Assembly: GCF_022179225.1 (NCBI RefSeq)
Contig: NZ_BPQL01000080.1
Coordinates: forward strand, 1 to 64,000
Direction: 5' to 3'
Length of the DNA stretch: 64,000 nucleotides
Source of the DNA: Methylobacterium goesingense
GTDB lineage: Bacteria; Pseudomonadota; Alphaproteobacteria; Rhizobiales; Beijerinckiaceae
Numbering within the stretch: the first letter of the stretch is position 1; every line of letters starts with the position of its first letter. A program made the translations under genes and the position numbers. Positions 16,601 through 26,516 of this stretch are shown here, piece after piece. The notes under the pieces were generated by a model that was given only the letters and a program-made list of their open reading frames with translations, did no database searches and was not told where the DNA came from.

Positions 16601-17044
16601 TTAAGGATTGGTTGAGGGAGCGGGCCCGGATGCACGACCGAAAGCGGCGCGAAGGCCGTCGGGCAGGCGGATCGCGCGGCCGTCGCGCACGCAGGCCACC
16701 ACCACCTCGGCCTTGACCAGGCGCTCGCCCCCGCGTCGGACCTCCTGCGCGAGGTGCATGGAGGCCCCCTTCATCTCGGCGGTCCAGGTGAGCACGTCGA
16801 GGAGGTCGTCCATCCGGGCCGGCTTGGCGTAGTCGATCACCATCCGGCGCACGACGAAATGCAGTCCGGCGGCGTCCCGGTGCAGATCCGACTGGTCGCC
16901 CGCCAGGGTCCGCAGCAATTCCGTGCGCCCGCGCTCCATGAAGCGCAGGTAGCTCGCGTGATAGACGAAGCCAGAAAAGTCGGTGTCCTCGTAATAGACC
17001 CGGACCGGCATGGTGTGGATGCCGGACGATGCGGTTTCGCTCAC
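16601..17044 (-). CDS. ybgC: Tol-Pal-associated acyl-CoA thioesterase YbgC
   Basis: Hot-dog-fold thioesterase encoded with tol genes in most proteobacteria. It hydrolyses acyl-CoA thioesters and is linked to phospholipid or envelope metabolism. The 147-residue product carries YYEDTDFSGFVYHASYLRF, the YbgC signature with its catalytic aspartate, and the second strand pair MVIDYAKPARMDDLLDV. The start is taken as GTG 17044 because AGGGAG lies about seven bases upstream in the right orientation. ATG 17011 (MPVRVYYEDTDF) is an alternative. Confidence 0.91.
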   Translation of the reverse strand: MSETASSGIHTMPVRVYYEDTDFSGFVYHASYLRFMERGRTELLRTLAGDQSDLHRDAAGLHFVVRRMVIDYAKPARMDDLLDVLTWTAEMKGASMHLAQEVRRGGERLVKAEVVVACVRDGRAIRLPDGLRAAFGRASGPAPSTNP

Positions 17045-17134
17045 GGCGAGTCTCCCTGTGGGGCGGATGGCGGCGGCGCGCGACGATCTTCCGACGCGGG
17101 GCCGAAGCGGGCCCGGCCCGATCCACGACGCCGC

Positions 17135-17380
17135 TTAGGTGGAGGCCGCCCCCGAAACCTCAACCAGCACGATTTCCGGCGTGACGCCGAGGCGGACCGG
17201 GGCGATGCTCACCCCGAGGCCGCCGAAGACGACTGCGATGCCGCGTTACCTTGAGCGAGATCGGGCCGTTGCCCACGGCTTAGGCGCCGGCTCCGAGCAG
17301 GAGGACGCTCCCGAGCCCCTGCGCCAGGCGTCGCCGCGTGATCCGGCCCGTTCGGCCGGCGGCGGGGTCGGGCGGCTCGC

Positions 17381-17384
<4 letters not shown>
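17135..17384 (-). pseudogene. Relic of a metallophosphoesterase gene
   Basis: Reading from ATG 17384, which overlaps the ruvB stop as ATGA, the frame gives a twin-Arg-like leader (RITRRRLAQGLGSVLLLGAG) and then a TAA at 17282-17280. Residual similarity continues with VGNGPISLKVTR. About 50 bases on, another frame encodes VFGGLGVSIAPVRLGVTPEI and VLVEV, the classic C-terminus of bacterial metallophosphoesterases of the YkuE/membrane type, ending at TAA 17137-17135. The catalytic middle, some 600-700 bases with the metal-binding His/Asp motifs, is missing. Both ends in order, a premature stop and a frame change all point to an internal deletion followed by decay. Normal members are near 300 residues. 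Confidence 0.8.
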
Positions 17385-18490
<1,106 letters not shown>

Positions 18491-18546
18491 ACGGATTCTC
18501 GGTGGGGGCCGGGGCCCGCGTCCATCATCTGTTCTCGCGGCCGATG

Positions 18547-19218
18547 TCGCATAACGGCGCCGTTCGCGCTACTTTCCGATCGCGGTACGGGGTCCATGCG
18601 GGCGGCCGGCCGCTGAAGCGCGGGGACCTCGCCGTGGGCGGTGCATCGCACGAATTCGACTGGATGGCTCTCGACGATTTCGAGGAGTTGCTGGCCGACA
18701 AGCCCCGCAACGAGCGCTGGGAACTGATCGGCGGACGCGTCGTCCGGATGATGGTCGGGGCGCGCTAGGAGCACGCGCGAATCGTGCAGAACATCGCCCG
18801 TCGCCTTGGCAATCAGTTCGATGCCGCCAACTCATCGTGCCAGGCGTTCAACGAAACGTTTTTCATGAAAAGCCGATCCCTCGACGCGGCGATGCTGCCC
18901 GACGTGATCGTGGTCTGCGGCGATATCGAGCCGGGAGCGACGTCGGTCGATACTCCGAGCGTCCTATTCGAGGTTCTCTCACCGGGAACGGAGGCTCGGG
19001 ATCGGATCAAGAAATGGCAGGTCTACCAGCGTCTTCCGTCCCTTCAGCACTACGTGCTGGTGGCGCGGGACAGGGCCCATCTGGAAGTCTACGATCGCGT
19101 GGCGGGTCAATGGGGCGGGTTTAGGGTGCTGGAAGGCCTCGATACCCTGCTCGAACTGCCAGCGATCAGAGTCGTCCTGCCCTTGCGCGAGATCTACCAA
19201 CGCGTCTTCGAGACCTGA
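18547..19218 (+). pseudogene. Uma2-family (DUF820) gene interrupted by an in-frame TAG
   Basis: Uma2 proteins have a PD-(D/E)XK nuclease-like fold and unknown function. The frame runs through WMALDDFEELLADKPRNERW and WELIGGRVVRMMVGAR, meets TAG at 18766-18768, and continues without shift as EHARIVQNIARRLGNQF, then AAMLPDVIVVCGD and SVLFEVLSPGTEARDRIKKW to TGA 19218. Both halves match the family, so a single base (for example TCG or AAG to TAG) breaks an otherwise full-length gene of about 200 residues. The true start is unclear: ATG 18547 and ATG 18664 are candidates. A GTG at 18784 could restart translation but would lose the first conserved segment. Sequencing error is possible. Confidence 0.8.
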
Positions 19219-19219
19219 A

Positions 19220-19243
19220 GCGCCGGGCCCGTAAGCCCGGCGC
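19220..19243. terminator. Strong hairpin between Uma2 relic and bfr
   Basis: GCGCCGGGC (19220-19228) and GCCCGGCGC (19235-19243) form a perfect 9-bp stem with a six-base loop between two converging genes, suitable for stopping transcription in both directions. Confidence 0.7.
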
Positions 19244-19250
19244 GGCGACT

Positions 19251-19748
19251 TTACTCGGCTTCCGGCGCGATCGGCTCCAGGCTGCCGATATGCTTCTGCG
19301 CGTAGAGCGGCAGGCCGATCTGCGAGATCAGCTCCAGCTGCGTCTCGAGGAAGTCGATATGGCCTTCCTCGTCCTCGGCCAGATCCTCGAACAGGCGCTT
19401 CGACACGCGGTCGTTGATCGAGTCGCAGTACTTGGCCGCTTCGAGGTAGAGCGCGCGCGCCTCGTTTTCGGCGGCGAGATCGCACTCGATGATCTCCTGG
19501 ACGTTCTGGCCAATCCGCAGGGGATCGAGTTCCTGCAGGTTCGGGAAGCCGTCGAGGAACAGGATCCGATCGACGAAGCGATCGGCATGCTGCATCTCTT
19601 CGATGGATTCCTTGCGCCAGAACTTGGCGAGATCGATGTATCCCCAATCGTTGAGCATGCGGAAATGGAGCCAGTACTGGCTGACCGCCGTGAGCTCGCT
19701 GCGCAGTCCCCGATTGAGGTACTCGACGACCTTCGCATCACCCTTCAT
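19251..19748 (-). CDS. bfr: Bacterioferritin
   Basis: Bfr forms a 24-subunit heme-containing shell that oxidises and stores iron. The 165-residue protein has all ferroxidase ligands at the standard numbering (Glu18, Glu51, His54, Glu94, Glu127, His130) and the heme-ligating Met52 in EEMQHADRF. It therefore should be a complete, heme-binding subunit, not a heme-less form. The bfd gene lies 62 bases upstream on the same strand, and an Irr-type box precedes bfd, suggesting joint iron-dependent expression. Confidence 0.97.
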   Translation of the reverse strand: MKGDAKVVEYLNRGLRSELTAVSQYWLHFRMLNDWGYIDLAKFWRKESIEEMQHADRFVDRILFLDGFPNLQELDPLRIGQNVQEIIECDLAAENEARALYLEAAKYCDSINDRVSKRLFEDLAEDEEGHIDFLETQLELISQIGLPLYAQKHIGSLEPIAPEAE

Positions 19749-19810
19749 CCGCCCAATCTCCCTTGAGGCACGTTTGGCTGGAGGGGAGCTTCAGCACCCG
19801 GAATGGGCAC

Positions 19811-20068
19811 TCAGGCGGCGATCCCCTCCTCCGCAGTCTGGACCTTGACCAAACTACAGGAGCTCGCGCAAGTCGCGGTGCACGCATGCGCGGCCTCGTC
19901 GAGGGCGTTTTGCAGGATGCCGCGGATGGTGCGGGCACAGCGCCCGCATTTCGGGCTGCACCCGAGGCAGGCCTGAACCTGGGCCGGCGTGCGAGGACAA
20001 TCCGGGCCGCGATGCAGGCAAGCGCGCACCGCGCGATCGGACAGGACGTTGCAGGAACAGACGATCAT
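19811..20068 (-). CDS. bfd: Bacterioferritin-associated ferredoxin
   Basis: Bfd carries a [2Fe-2S] cluster and reduces the heme of bacterioferritin to mobilise stored iron. The 85-residue product starts MIVCSCNVLSD, with Cys4 and Cys6, followed by PKCGRCARTIRG with Cys41 and Cys44, matching the CxC...CxxC pattern of Bfd. It is longer than E. coli Bfd by a C-terminal Cys-containing extension (HACTATCASSCSLVKV) with four further cysteines, which is unusual. ATG 20068 was chosen because it places the first cysteines at the family position. Confidence 0.92.
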   Translation of the reverse strand: MIVCSCNVLSDRAVRACLHRGPDCPRTPAQVQACLGCSPKCGRCARTIRGILQNALDEAAHACTATCASSCSLVKVQTAEEGIAA

Positions 20069-20371
20069 GCGGGACCGTGACGCGTGCGAGGCTCGTGCCG
20101 TGGGATGAGGCCGCCAGTTGGGGTTTCCACCCGGCCACTTCGTCGAATCTGAGGCGACGGTGATGGCGAGCCCGAAAGTCGAGCCCACTCATCGGCTTGG
20201 ACATCACCTTAGAACAATTGAAAACTGCTTTCCTTTCAACAAGTTAGCGTTCCTTGGGCGATCTGGCAACGGGCGCGGGGGTTTCCGGGGCACAATTCTC
20301 TCGCGCACGAATCATTCTTGGGCCCTATGACGCCCGTCATTGTTCGGCTCTGTGACGCCCGAGCACCCGGC
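20069..20371. other. bfd upstream region / ruvA downstream region
   Basis: About 300 bases without a supported gene. It contains the candidate Irr box and an AT-rich stretch (20210-20255) that probably includes the bfd promoter. A 70-codon plus-strand frame at 20118 has no ribosome binding site or similarity and was not accepted. Confidence 0.45.
20209..20224 (-). promoter_or_regulatory. Candidate Irr box (ICE) upstream of bfd-bfr
   Basis: TTAGAA-CAA-TTGAAA is an imperfect copy of the alphaproteobacterial iron control element (TTAGAA-N3-TTCTAA, as I recall it): first half exact, second half 4 of 6. It lies about 140 bases upstream of the bfd start in an AT-richer patch. A similar element with the same CAA spacer lies before fbpA at 47148. 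Irr is the heme-sensing Fur-family regulator that represses iron storage genes under iron limitation. Confidence 0.5.
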
Positions 20372-20989
20372 TCAGCGGGCCAGTTCGCGCAATCCGAGGC
20401 GGATCAGCGTCTTGGCCTCCGCTCCCTCGCCGGCGCCCTTGAGGACCGTGGCGATGGCGGCGGACGCCTGCACCGGCGCGTAGCCGAGATTGACCAGGGC
20501 CGAGATCGCGTCCGTCACAGGCTGCGGCGCCGTGCGATCCTCGACCGCGCCCGAGAGGGCGATCACCGCCGGGTCGATCGGCGCGTAGGCGGGCGCCTTG
20601 TCCTTGAGTTCGGCGACGAGGCGGGCGGCCAGGCGCGGCCCGACGCCCGGCGCGCGGGCGACCGCGGTCCGGTCCCCTATGGCGATGGCGCTGGCGAGCG
20701 CGGAGGGTTCGAGGACCGAGAGCAGGCCGAGCGCGACCTTGCTGCCGACACCCTGCACGGTCTGGAGCAGGCGGAACCACTCGCGCTCGGCATCGGAGCG
20801 GAAGCCGTACAGGCGGATCATGTCCTCGCGCACATGGGTCTCGATGGCGAGGTCCGCCGCCTCGCCGATGCCGGGCAGGCGCTGGAGGGTGCGGGCCGAG
20901 CAGTGGACCACGTAGCCGACGCCCTGCACGTCGAGGATCACGAAATCCTCGCCGTAGGAATCCACCACGCCCTTGAGCTTACCGATCAT
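20372..20989 (-). CDS. ruvA: Holliday junction DNA-binding protein RuvA
   Basis: RuvA tetramers bind Holliday junctions and load RuvB. The 205-residue protein begins [20 protein letters not shown] (OB-fold domain I). It has the helix-hairpin-helix pair [18 protein letters not shown] and [20 protein letters not shown] (domain II), and a C-terminal three-helix domain that contacts RuvB ([19 protein letters not shown]). Length and order are normal. A plus-strand yceI gene starts some 195 bases away, so ruvA needs its own promoter. Confidence 0.95.
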   Translation of the reverse strand: MIGKLKGVVDSYGEDFVILDVQGVGYVVHCSARTLQRLPGIGEAADLAIETHVREDMIRLYGFRSDAEREWFRLLQTVQGVGSKVALGLLSVLEPSALASAIAIGDRTAVARAPGVGPRLAARLVAELKDKAPAYAPIDPAVIALSGAVEDRTAPQPVTDAISALVNLGYAPVQASAAIATVLKGAGEGAEAKTLIRLGLRELAR

Positions 20990-21184
20990 CGCGCCACCGT
21001 CGTTCCCTGCCCGCGGTGCCTGCCTACAAGTCCGTGCGGGCGAGCGCCATGCGCCAGAAGGGGTCGACGTGTCAGGCGTTGCCGGGCAGGCCCCGTCCCG
21101 GCGCCTTGAGGCGGCCGAACGTTCGTGGAATCAAGGGTCCGTCTCGTCCCGATCCCACGCCCGAACCCACGGAAGACCGATCCG

Positions 21185-21814
21185 ATGCGCCCCATCGCGC
21201 TGCCCCTCTGCCTGGCCCTGATGCTGACCGCCGGGCCCCTCGCCGCTCAAGGGTCCGCGCCGGCACCGGCCAGCCCATCGAGCGACCCGACCCAGGTCCG
21301 GCCCGGCGCCTACGTGCTGGATTCTGCGCACGGCAAGATCACCTGGTCGGTGAGCCATCTCGGCTTCTCGACCTATTACGGTCAGATCACCGACGTGAAC
21401 GCCGAGGCTGTCCTCGATCCGAAGGAGCCAGCAAAGTCGCGCCTCACGGTCACCATCGGCACCGACAGCGTCAACGGCCTCAACGAGCGGCTCAACCAGC
21501 ACCTGAAGACGCCCGACTTCTTCGACACCGCCAAGTTCCCCAAGGCCACCTTCACGGCCACCAGCATCGAACCGACGAGCCCGACCACCGCCCGGGTCAA
21601 CGGCGACCTGACCCTCAAGGGCGTGACGAAGCCGGTGGGCTTCGATGCGACCTTCAACCAGGCCGGGATCAACCCGGTGAACAAGGCCTACACGGTCGGC
21701 TTCGACGGACGGGCAGTGATCAAGCGCTCGGATTTCGGCATCAACGCCTTCCTGCCCATCCTCGGCGACGAGGTTTCGCTACGGCTCGAGGGCGAGTTCA
21801 AGGCGGTGGAATAG
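21185..21814 (+). CDS. YceI-family periplasmic lipid-binding protein
   Basis: YceI proteins form a lipocalin-like barrel that binds polyisoprenoids or fatty amides. The 209-residue protein has a signal peptide (MRPIALPLCLALMLTAGP, cleavage after LAA), then YVLDSAHGKITWSVSHLGFS, GDLTLKGVTKPVGFDATF and SDFGINAFLPILGDEV, the three diagnostic segments of the family. ATG 21185 was chosen because upstream in-frame codons lack a leader. It is inserted between ruvA and ruvC in the opposite orientation and ends four bases from the converging membrane-protein gene. Confidence 0.92.
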   Translation: MRPIALPLCLALMLTAGPLAAQGSAPAPASPSSDPTQVRPGAYVLDSAHGKITWSVSHLGFSTYYGQITDVNAEAVLDPKEPAKSRLTVTIGTDSVNGLNERLNQHLKTPDFFDTAKFPKATFTATSIEPTSPTTARVNGDLTLKGVTKPVGFDATFNQAGINPVNKAYTVGFDGRAVIKRSDFGINAFLPILGDEVSLRLEGEFKAVE

Positions 21815-21817
21815 GGC

Positions 21818-22564
21818 TCACGTCTGCGGGCGCAGGCGGCGGTAGGTCTCCGCCAGGAGCGCCGTGACGAGCACGAGCAGGGCCATCTCGATGAGGCTCG
21901 ACGCGAAGATCCGGAGGGCGAGCACGGGTGCCGGCATGTCGGCCCCGGCGCGCTCCGGCTCGGTGAGCATCCGTCCGAAGAGGCCCAGCGGCATGATGAG
22001 GGCGACCAGCATCACGCCGATGCGCGCGGCCGACCCGCGCGTCATCGCCACGACCCCGCGCAGCGTGGCCTCGGGCGCACCGACCGCGAGGGCCGGGGCG
22101 AGCATGCTGGTCCAGATCTGAAGGGCGAGGATGCAAGCCCAGGCCGCAAGCCCCAGCATCACCTGCCCCTGGCCGACGCCGCCCGGCGAGAACGAACGGT
22201 CGAGCAGGCCCCCGACGAGGAGCCAGAACAGTTCCAGCGCCAGGAAGGCCTGGAACGGCCCGGCCCGCCCGGTCACGATCTCGGGCAGGCTGCCGCCGCC
22301 GCCGAGCATCCGCCGGAACATCGCCATCCAGTAGGGCGCGAGCAGGATCGTGCAGGCGAGATCCACGAGGAAGACGTCCTCCTGGAAGCGCGCGGGCTCG
22401 GTCGGATCGACGAGCACCGCGCGCAGGGCCATCTTGGCCAGCACGACGAGGCCGGCGAGGGTCGTCGCCGAACCGAGGTCCCGGCAGGCCGGCAACGCCG
22501 CCGCCAGGGCGGCGCGCATCGTCTCCGGCATGGACAGTTTCGGACGTGCCCGCTCCCGTGCCAT
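21818..22564 (-). CDS. Hypothetical multi-pass membrane protein
   Basis: The 248-residue product has a basic start (MARERARPKLSMPETM) and about five or six hydrophobic segments: TTLAGLVVLAKMALRAVLV, LVDLACTILLAPYWMAMF, FLALELFWLLVGGLLD, QVMLGLAAWACILAL, IGVMLVALIMPLGLFG and SLIEMALLVLVTALLAE. Polar loops include a conserved-looking TRGSAAR. I do not recognise the family. The layout resembles the generic alphaproteobacterial membrane proteins found near ruvC. An upstream ATG at 22579 adds five residues. Confidence 0.75.
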   Translation of the reverse strand: MARERARPKLSMPETMRAALAAALPACRDLGSATTLAGLVVLAKMALRAVLVDPTEPARFQEDVFLVDLACTILLAPYWMAMFRRMLGGGGSLPEIVTGRAGPFQAFLALELFWLLVGGLLDRSFSPGGVGQGQVMLGLAAWACILALQIWTSMLAPALAVGAPEATLRGVVAMTRGSAARIGVMLVALIMPLGLFGRMLTEPERAGADMPAPVLALRIFASSLIEMALLVLVTALLAETYRRLRPQT

Positions 22565-22670
22565 TCCGCCCCGCTCCATCTCGCCGAAAGGTTCGGGCGG
22601 ACGAACAGCACGGCGGTACGCCCGGAGTCCAGTCGAAAGCCCACCCCGCCGGCGGTGGGTGACGCGGGCC

Positions 22671-23237
22671 TCAGCCGCGTGCCAGGGCCGCGGCGATCCG
22701 GGAGGCCGCGAGGGCGCTCGCGCCGGGCACGGGCGCGTGCTTGATCTTGAGGGCGTGGGTGCCCCGGTGGCTGTTATGGGCCAACGCGATGGCCAGAGCG
22801 TCGGCCGCGTCCGCTACCTTGAACGCGGCCTTCGGCAGCAGAAACTTCACCATGGCCTGGACCTGCACCTTCTCGGCGTGCCCCGAGCCCGTCACCGTTT
22901 TCTTGATGAGGTTGGCCGAGTACTCGAACACCGGCATCCCGGCGAGCGCCGGCACCAGGAGCGCCACGGCACGGGCGTGGCCGAGCTTCAGGGTCGCCTG
23001 CGCGTCCTTGTTGACGAAGGTCTCCTCCACCGAGACCTCGTCGGGCCGGAACGCCTCGACGATGCGGGTGACGCCCTCGTAGAGCTCGCGCAGGCGCAGC
23101 GCCAGCGGCAGGTCCCCATCCGAGGTGACGACACCGCAATCGACATAAGCCACCTTCGTGCCCGTGGCGGTGATCACGCCCCAGCCGGTCCGGCGAAGAC
23201 CAGGGTCGATGCCGAGGATGCGCACGGGAAGGGTCAT
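22671..23237 (-). CDS. ruvC: Holliday junction endonuclease RuvC
   Basis: RuvC resolves Holliday junctions by symmetric nicking. The 188-residue protein has the acidic catalytic residues in their family contexts: Asp in ILGIDPGLRRTGWG, Glu in VSVEETFVN, and the two Asp in DAADALAIALAH. KKTVTGSGHAEKVQVQAMV is the DNA-contacting segment. ATG 23237 gives the standard start MTLPVRILGIDPG. An upstream in-frame extension is not conserved. Confidence 0.95.
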   Translation of the reverse strand: MTLPVRILGIDPGLRRTGWGVITATGTKVAYVDCGVVTSDGDLPLALRLRELYEGVTRIVEAFRPDEVSVEETFVNKDAQATLKLGHARAVALLVPALAGMPVFEYSANLIKKTVTGSGHAEKVQVQAMVKFLLPKAAFKVADAADALAIALAHNSHRGTHALKIKHAPVPGASALAASRIAAALARG

Positions 23238-23637
23238 GAATCGGACGGCTCCGGGCGCGGACGCCGCGCCGATCTGAGCGTTAGGGACATACCGTGAACG
23301 GGACGTTATGCCAATCCGGGTTTCGGCGGTCGTCGGATCACGGGATCGAAGCACCGGCCGGGATGCCTTCCTAAAACATAGATGTCCTGTCCGCCGATAT
23401 CACGTAAGCTTTTTCTCTATTGTCGGCCCTCTTACACCATCCATTCAATTTGCCTATATTCCGAAAAAACACGTATGATTGGCCACCCCAAACCCACTAA
23501 TACTAAGATAAGACCGAATTTTGCGATGAATCGAGGATAGTCCTACCGATTCGACGACCATGCGGGGCGCTGTAAACCCATCTTAAAGTATCATCCCGTA
23601 TGGACACAGGACAGTTTCGGAACGGATCGCCGTCCTC
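23238..23637. other. AT-rich intergenic region
   Basis: Four hundred bases without a supported gene. The stretch 23370-23600 is much richer in A/T than the rest of the window (runs such as CTTTTTCTCTATTG and CCGAAAAAACACG) and has no long frame on either strand. It carries the outward promoters of ruvC and the small secreted protein/chemoreceptor pair. I see no recognisable riboswitch or small RNA fold. Confidence 0.5.
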
Positions 23638-23955
23638 GTGCTCGACGTCGCGTCATCTCCTCCTCTGATCCGCCTCCTCAGTGGTTTCGCGGTGCTCGCG
23701 ACCCTGGTTCTGCCGATTGCCGTGACGGCGCTTCCGGCGTCGCAAACCCTGGCGGTGATCGTTTCCCCCGGCCAGGACGCAGCGGAAATCGTGGCCCGGT
23801 CGGGCGGCACCATCCTGCGTCAGGGTGGGTGGAGCAACGTCCTCGTGGTTCGAGCCGAATCGTCCGATCTCGTCGCCCGCCTCTATGCCTCCGGCGCTTG
23901 GCTGGTCATCGACGCGCGGTTCGCGACGGCCTGTGCGCCTTCTTCCCAATCCTGA
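23638..23955 (+). CDS. Small secreted protein paired with a chemoreceptor
   Basis: The 105-residue product starts at GTG 23638 and has a hydrophobic leader ([20 protein letters not shown]) followed by a small alpha/beta domain: [39 protein letters not shown] and [20 protein letters not shown]. The pattern suggests an exported ferredoxin-like or ACT-like domain of about 75 residues. Its stop is 25 bases before the chemoreceptor start, so the two are almost surely co-transcribed. I recall comparable small proteins next to such receptors in other alphaproteobacteria but cannot name a characterised family. Confidence 0.65.
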   Translation: MLDVASSPPLIRLLSGFAVLATLVLPIAVTALPASQTLAVIVSPGQDAAEIVARSGGTILRQGGWSNVLVVRAESSDLVARLYASGAWLVIDARFATACAPSSQS

Positions 23956-23980
23956 GTTCCACGACGGACACGGCACAGTG

Positions 23981-25447
23981 ATGACGAACCTCGACACCCT
24001 TCGGCAGACTTTCGGCCGGTTTCTCATCGCCTTTCTCTGGCTGCACCTGCCGATCATCGCGCTCGGCGCCTGGTTCGCCGACAATGCGCTCGCGGTGCCC
24101 CTGGTGATCGCCGGCCTCATGGCCGGACTCAGCACGCTGATGTGGCGGCGCTCTCCGACCGGCCCGACAACGCGGCTGGTCAGCAGCCTGTCGCTCATCG
24201 GCATGGCCGCCATCCTCCCCTCCGTGCTGGCCGGGCATCCGTGGCAGATCGACGTGCACATGTACTTCTTCGCCTGCATGGCGGTAATCGTCGCATGGTG
24301 CGACTGGACCGTCCTGGTGGCCTGTGCCGCGGCCGTCGCGGGCCACCATCTCGCCCTCAACGCCACGGTGCCGGCCCTGATCTTCCCCGGCGGCGCCAAG
24401 ACCGCGGACCTCGCGCGCGTCGTGCTCCATGCCGTCATCCTGATCATCGAGACGGGCGTGCTGGCCTGGGTGGCGCGCACCATCCCGACGGCCTTGGCGG
24501 CGCAGGCCGCATCCGAAGGCGCGATCCGGGCGCAGATGGACCGCATGCGGGCGCTGGAATCCGAGGCCGCGCTGGCGCGGGCGGGGGCCGAGGCGCAGCG
24601 CCGGGAGGCCATGCAGCAGACCGCCCATTACTTCGAATCGACCGTGGGAGGCATCCTGAGCCGTGTCACGCAGGCCGCGGCGGCGATGCAGGATACGGCG
24701 CGAACCATGACGCGGACGGCGGAAGGCACGGCGGGTCAGGCCGAATCCGTGGTCGGCGCCGCCGTGATGGCTGCGCACAACGTGGACCAGGTGGCAGGAG
24801 CCGCCGAGGAGCTCGGCGCCTCGGTCCAGGAGATCGGCCGCCAGGTCGCGGAATCCGCGCGGATGGCGCAGGGCGCGGTGACGCACGCGGACGCCACCGG
24901 CCAACTGGTTCTTGCCCTGAGTACGGGCGCGGCCCGGATCGGCGATGTGGTCGGGATCATTTCCGGCATCGCCGGCCAGACCAACCTCCTGGCACTCAAC
25001 GCCACCATCGAGGCCGCGCGGGCCGGCGAGGCCGGTCGAGGCTTCGCCGTGGTGGCGGCGGAGGTGAAGGAACTGGCCAACCAGACGGCCCGGGCGACGG
25101 AAGAGATCACGCAACAGATCAACGCGATCCAGGGCACGACCGGCGAAGCCGTCACCGCCATCGAGGCGATCGCCGCACAGATCCGCACCATGAGCGTGAC
25201 CGCGGACGCGATCGCGGCGGCGGTGAACCAGCAGGGATCGGCGACCCAGGAGATCATCCGCAACGTGAGCGAGGCCGCCACCGGCACCGGAGCGATCACG
25301 GCCACCATCGGCGGCGTCGCCCAGTCGGCCGGGGAAACGGGCGGAGCCGCCGCCTGCGTGCTCGACTCCGCTTCCGAGCTGGCGCAGGAGGCCGATCACC
25401 TCGGAACCGAGGTGAACCGGTTCCTCGCGACCGTGAAGGCCGCCTGA
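23981..25447 (+). CDS. Methyl-accepting chemotaxis protein
   Basis: Chemoreceptor that controls CheA. The 488-residue protein has an N-terminal membrane block of about six helices with histidine- and aromatic-rich stretches ([36 protein letters not shown]), with no periplasmic loop domain. A helical linker follows, then a cytoplasmic signalling domain with the hairpin tip [20 protein letters not shown] and [18 protein letters not shown]. Sensing therefore probably occurs in the membrane or through the small exported partner encoded upstream. There is no HAMP or PAS domain. ATG 23981 follows GGCACAGTG. Confidence 0.93.
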   Translation: MTNLDTLRQTFGRFLIAFLWLHLPIIALGAWFADNALAVPLVIAGLMAGLSTLMWRRSPTGPTTRLVSSLSLIGMAAILPSVLAGHPWQIDVHMYFFACMAVIVAWCDWTVLVACAAAVAGHHLALNATVPALIFPGGAKTADLARVVLHAVILIIETGVLAWVARTIPTALAAQAASEGAIRAQMDRMRALESEAALARAGAEAQRREAMQQTAHYFESTVGGILSRVTQAAAAMQDTARTMTRTAEGTAGQAESVVGAAVMAAHNVDQVAGAAEELGASVQEIGRQVAESARMAQGAVTHADATGQLVLALSTGAARIGDVVGIISGIAGQTNLLALNATIEAARAGEAGRGFAVVAAEVKELANQTARATEEITQQINAIQGTTGEAVTAIEAIAAQIRTMSVTADAIAAAVNQQGSATQEIIRNVSEAATGTGAITATIGGVAQSAGETGGAAACVLDSASELAQEADHLGTEVNRFLATVKAA

Positions 25448-25449
25448 TC

Positions 25450-25480
25450 CCGGGCTCCGCTCGACCGGAGCGGAGCCCGG
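25450..25480. terminator. Perfect 13-bp hairpin between MCP gene and yebC
   Basis: CCGGGCTCCGCTC (25450-25462) and GAGCGGAGCCCGG (25468-25480) pair exactly across a five-base loop, between two converging genes. GATC flanks extend the pairing around a one-base bulge. Very likely a bidirectional terminator. Confidence 0.8.
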
Positions 25481-25564
25481 ATCGGCAAGCCCTCGCGGCG
25501 CCCGAACGAAATCCGAATCCGTCGCCGCGAAAGATCCGACGGGTTTGGGAGGCGCGGTCTTCGA

Positions 25565-26311
25565 TCAGTCCTGGAGTTTCTCCATCAGGGCGTCCGAGAG
25601 GGCGAAATTCACGAAGACGTTCTGGACGTCGTCCTGGTCCTCGATCACCTCGACGAGGCGGATGAGCTTCTCGCCGGTCTCGTCGTCGACCTCGATGATG
25701 TTCTGGGCCTTCCAGACCAGGGCGGTACGGCGCGGCTCGCCGAAGCGGGCCTCCAGGGCCTTCGAGACCTCGCCGTAGGCCTCCTGCGCGCAGGTGACCT
25801 CGTGGCCGGACTCGTCCGAACGCACGTCGTCGGCGCCGGCCTCGATGGCGGCCTCCAGCATGGTGTCGGCATCCGCCACCTTCGCGTCGAACGCCACCAC
25901 GCCGACATGGTCGAACATGAAGGAGACGGCCCCGGTCTCGGCGAGGCTGCCGCCGGACTTGGTGAAGGCCGAGCGCACGTCGGAGGCCGTCCGATTGCGG
26001 TTGTCGGTCTGGGCCTCGACGATCAGGGCAGCGCCCCCGGGGCCGTAGCCCTCGTAGCGGATCTCGTCGTAGCTCTCCGCGTCGGCGCCCGAGGCCTTCT
26101 TGATCGCGCGCTCGATGTTGTCCTTGGGCACGTTCTCGGCGCGGGCCGCGATGATGGCGGCGCGCAGGCGGGCGTTCATCGCCGGGTCGGGCAGGCCGAG
26201 CTTGGCCGCGACCGTGATCTCTCGGGCGAGCTTGCCGAACAGCTTGGAGCGGACCGCGTCGACGCGGCCCTTGCGGTGCATGATGTTCTTGAACTGGGAA
26301 TGGCCGGCCAT
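25565..26311 (-). CDS. yebC: YebC/PmpR-family regulatory protein
   Basis: YebC proteins are widely conserved. They were described as transcriptional regulators and more recently linked to translation of difficult proline stretches. The 248-residue product begins [19 protein letters not shown], the invariant YebC start, and contains [20 protein letters not shown] and [20 protein letters not shown]. Gene order yebC-ruvC-ruvA-ruvB is ancestral in proteobacteria, but here the chemoreceptor pair lies between yebC and ruvC. Confidence 0.95.
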   Translation of the reverse strand: MAGHSQFKNIMHRKGRVDAVRSKLFGKLAREITVAAKLGLPDPAMNARLRAAIIAARAENVPKDNIERAIKKASGADAESYDEIRYEGYGPGGAALIVEAQTDNRNRTASDVRSAFTKSGGSLAETGAVSFMFDHVGVVAFDAKVADADTMLEAAIEAGADDVRSDESGHEVTCAQEAYGEVSKALEARFGEPRRTALVWKAQNIIEVDDETGEKLIRLVEVIEDQDDVQNVFVNFALSDALMEKLQD

Positions 26312-26516
26312 GACGTGACCTTGAAGGTAGGAACGAGGCCGGATCGCTGGACCGCACCGGGCGGGGCGGCCACGATTCCGGACGAAAGGGGTTGGCCGGC
26401 TTATAGGCCGCGCCTTGCGCCGATGACAACGCTGCGCCGCAGCGTGGACGGTGCCGCCGGGGCGGGTCTTCGGCCTTCCCGGTGGCTATCCGGCGCGGCG
26501 GCGCTATCGTGGGACG

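Noticed and set aside
20118-20330. Small plus-strand frame between bfd and ruvA
   Set aside because: No ribosome binding site, no conserved features, and it covers the probable bfd promoter and Irr box.
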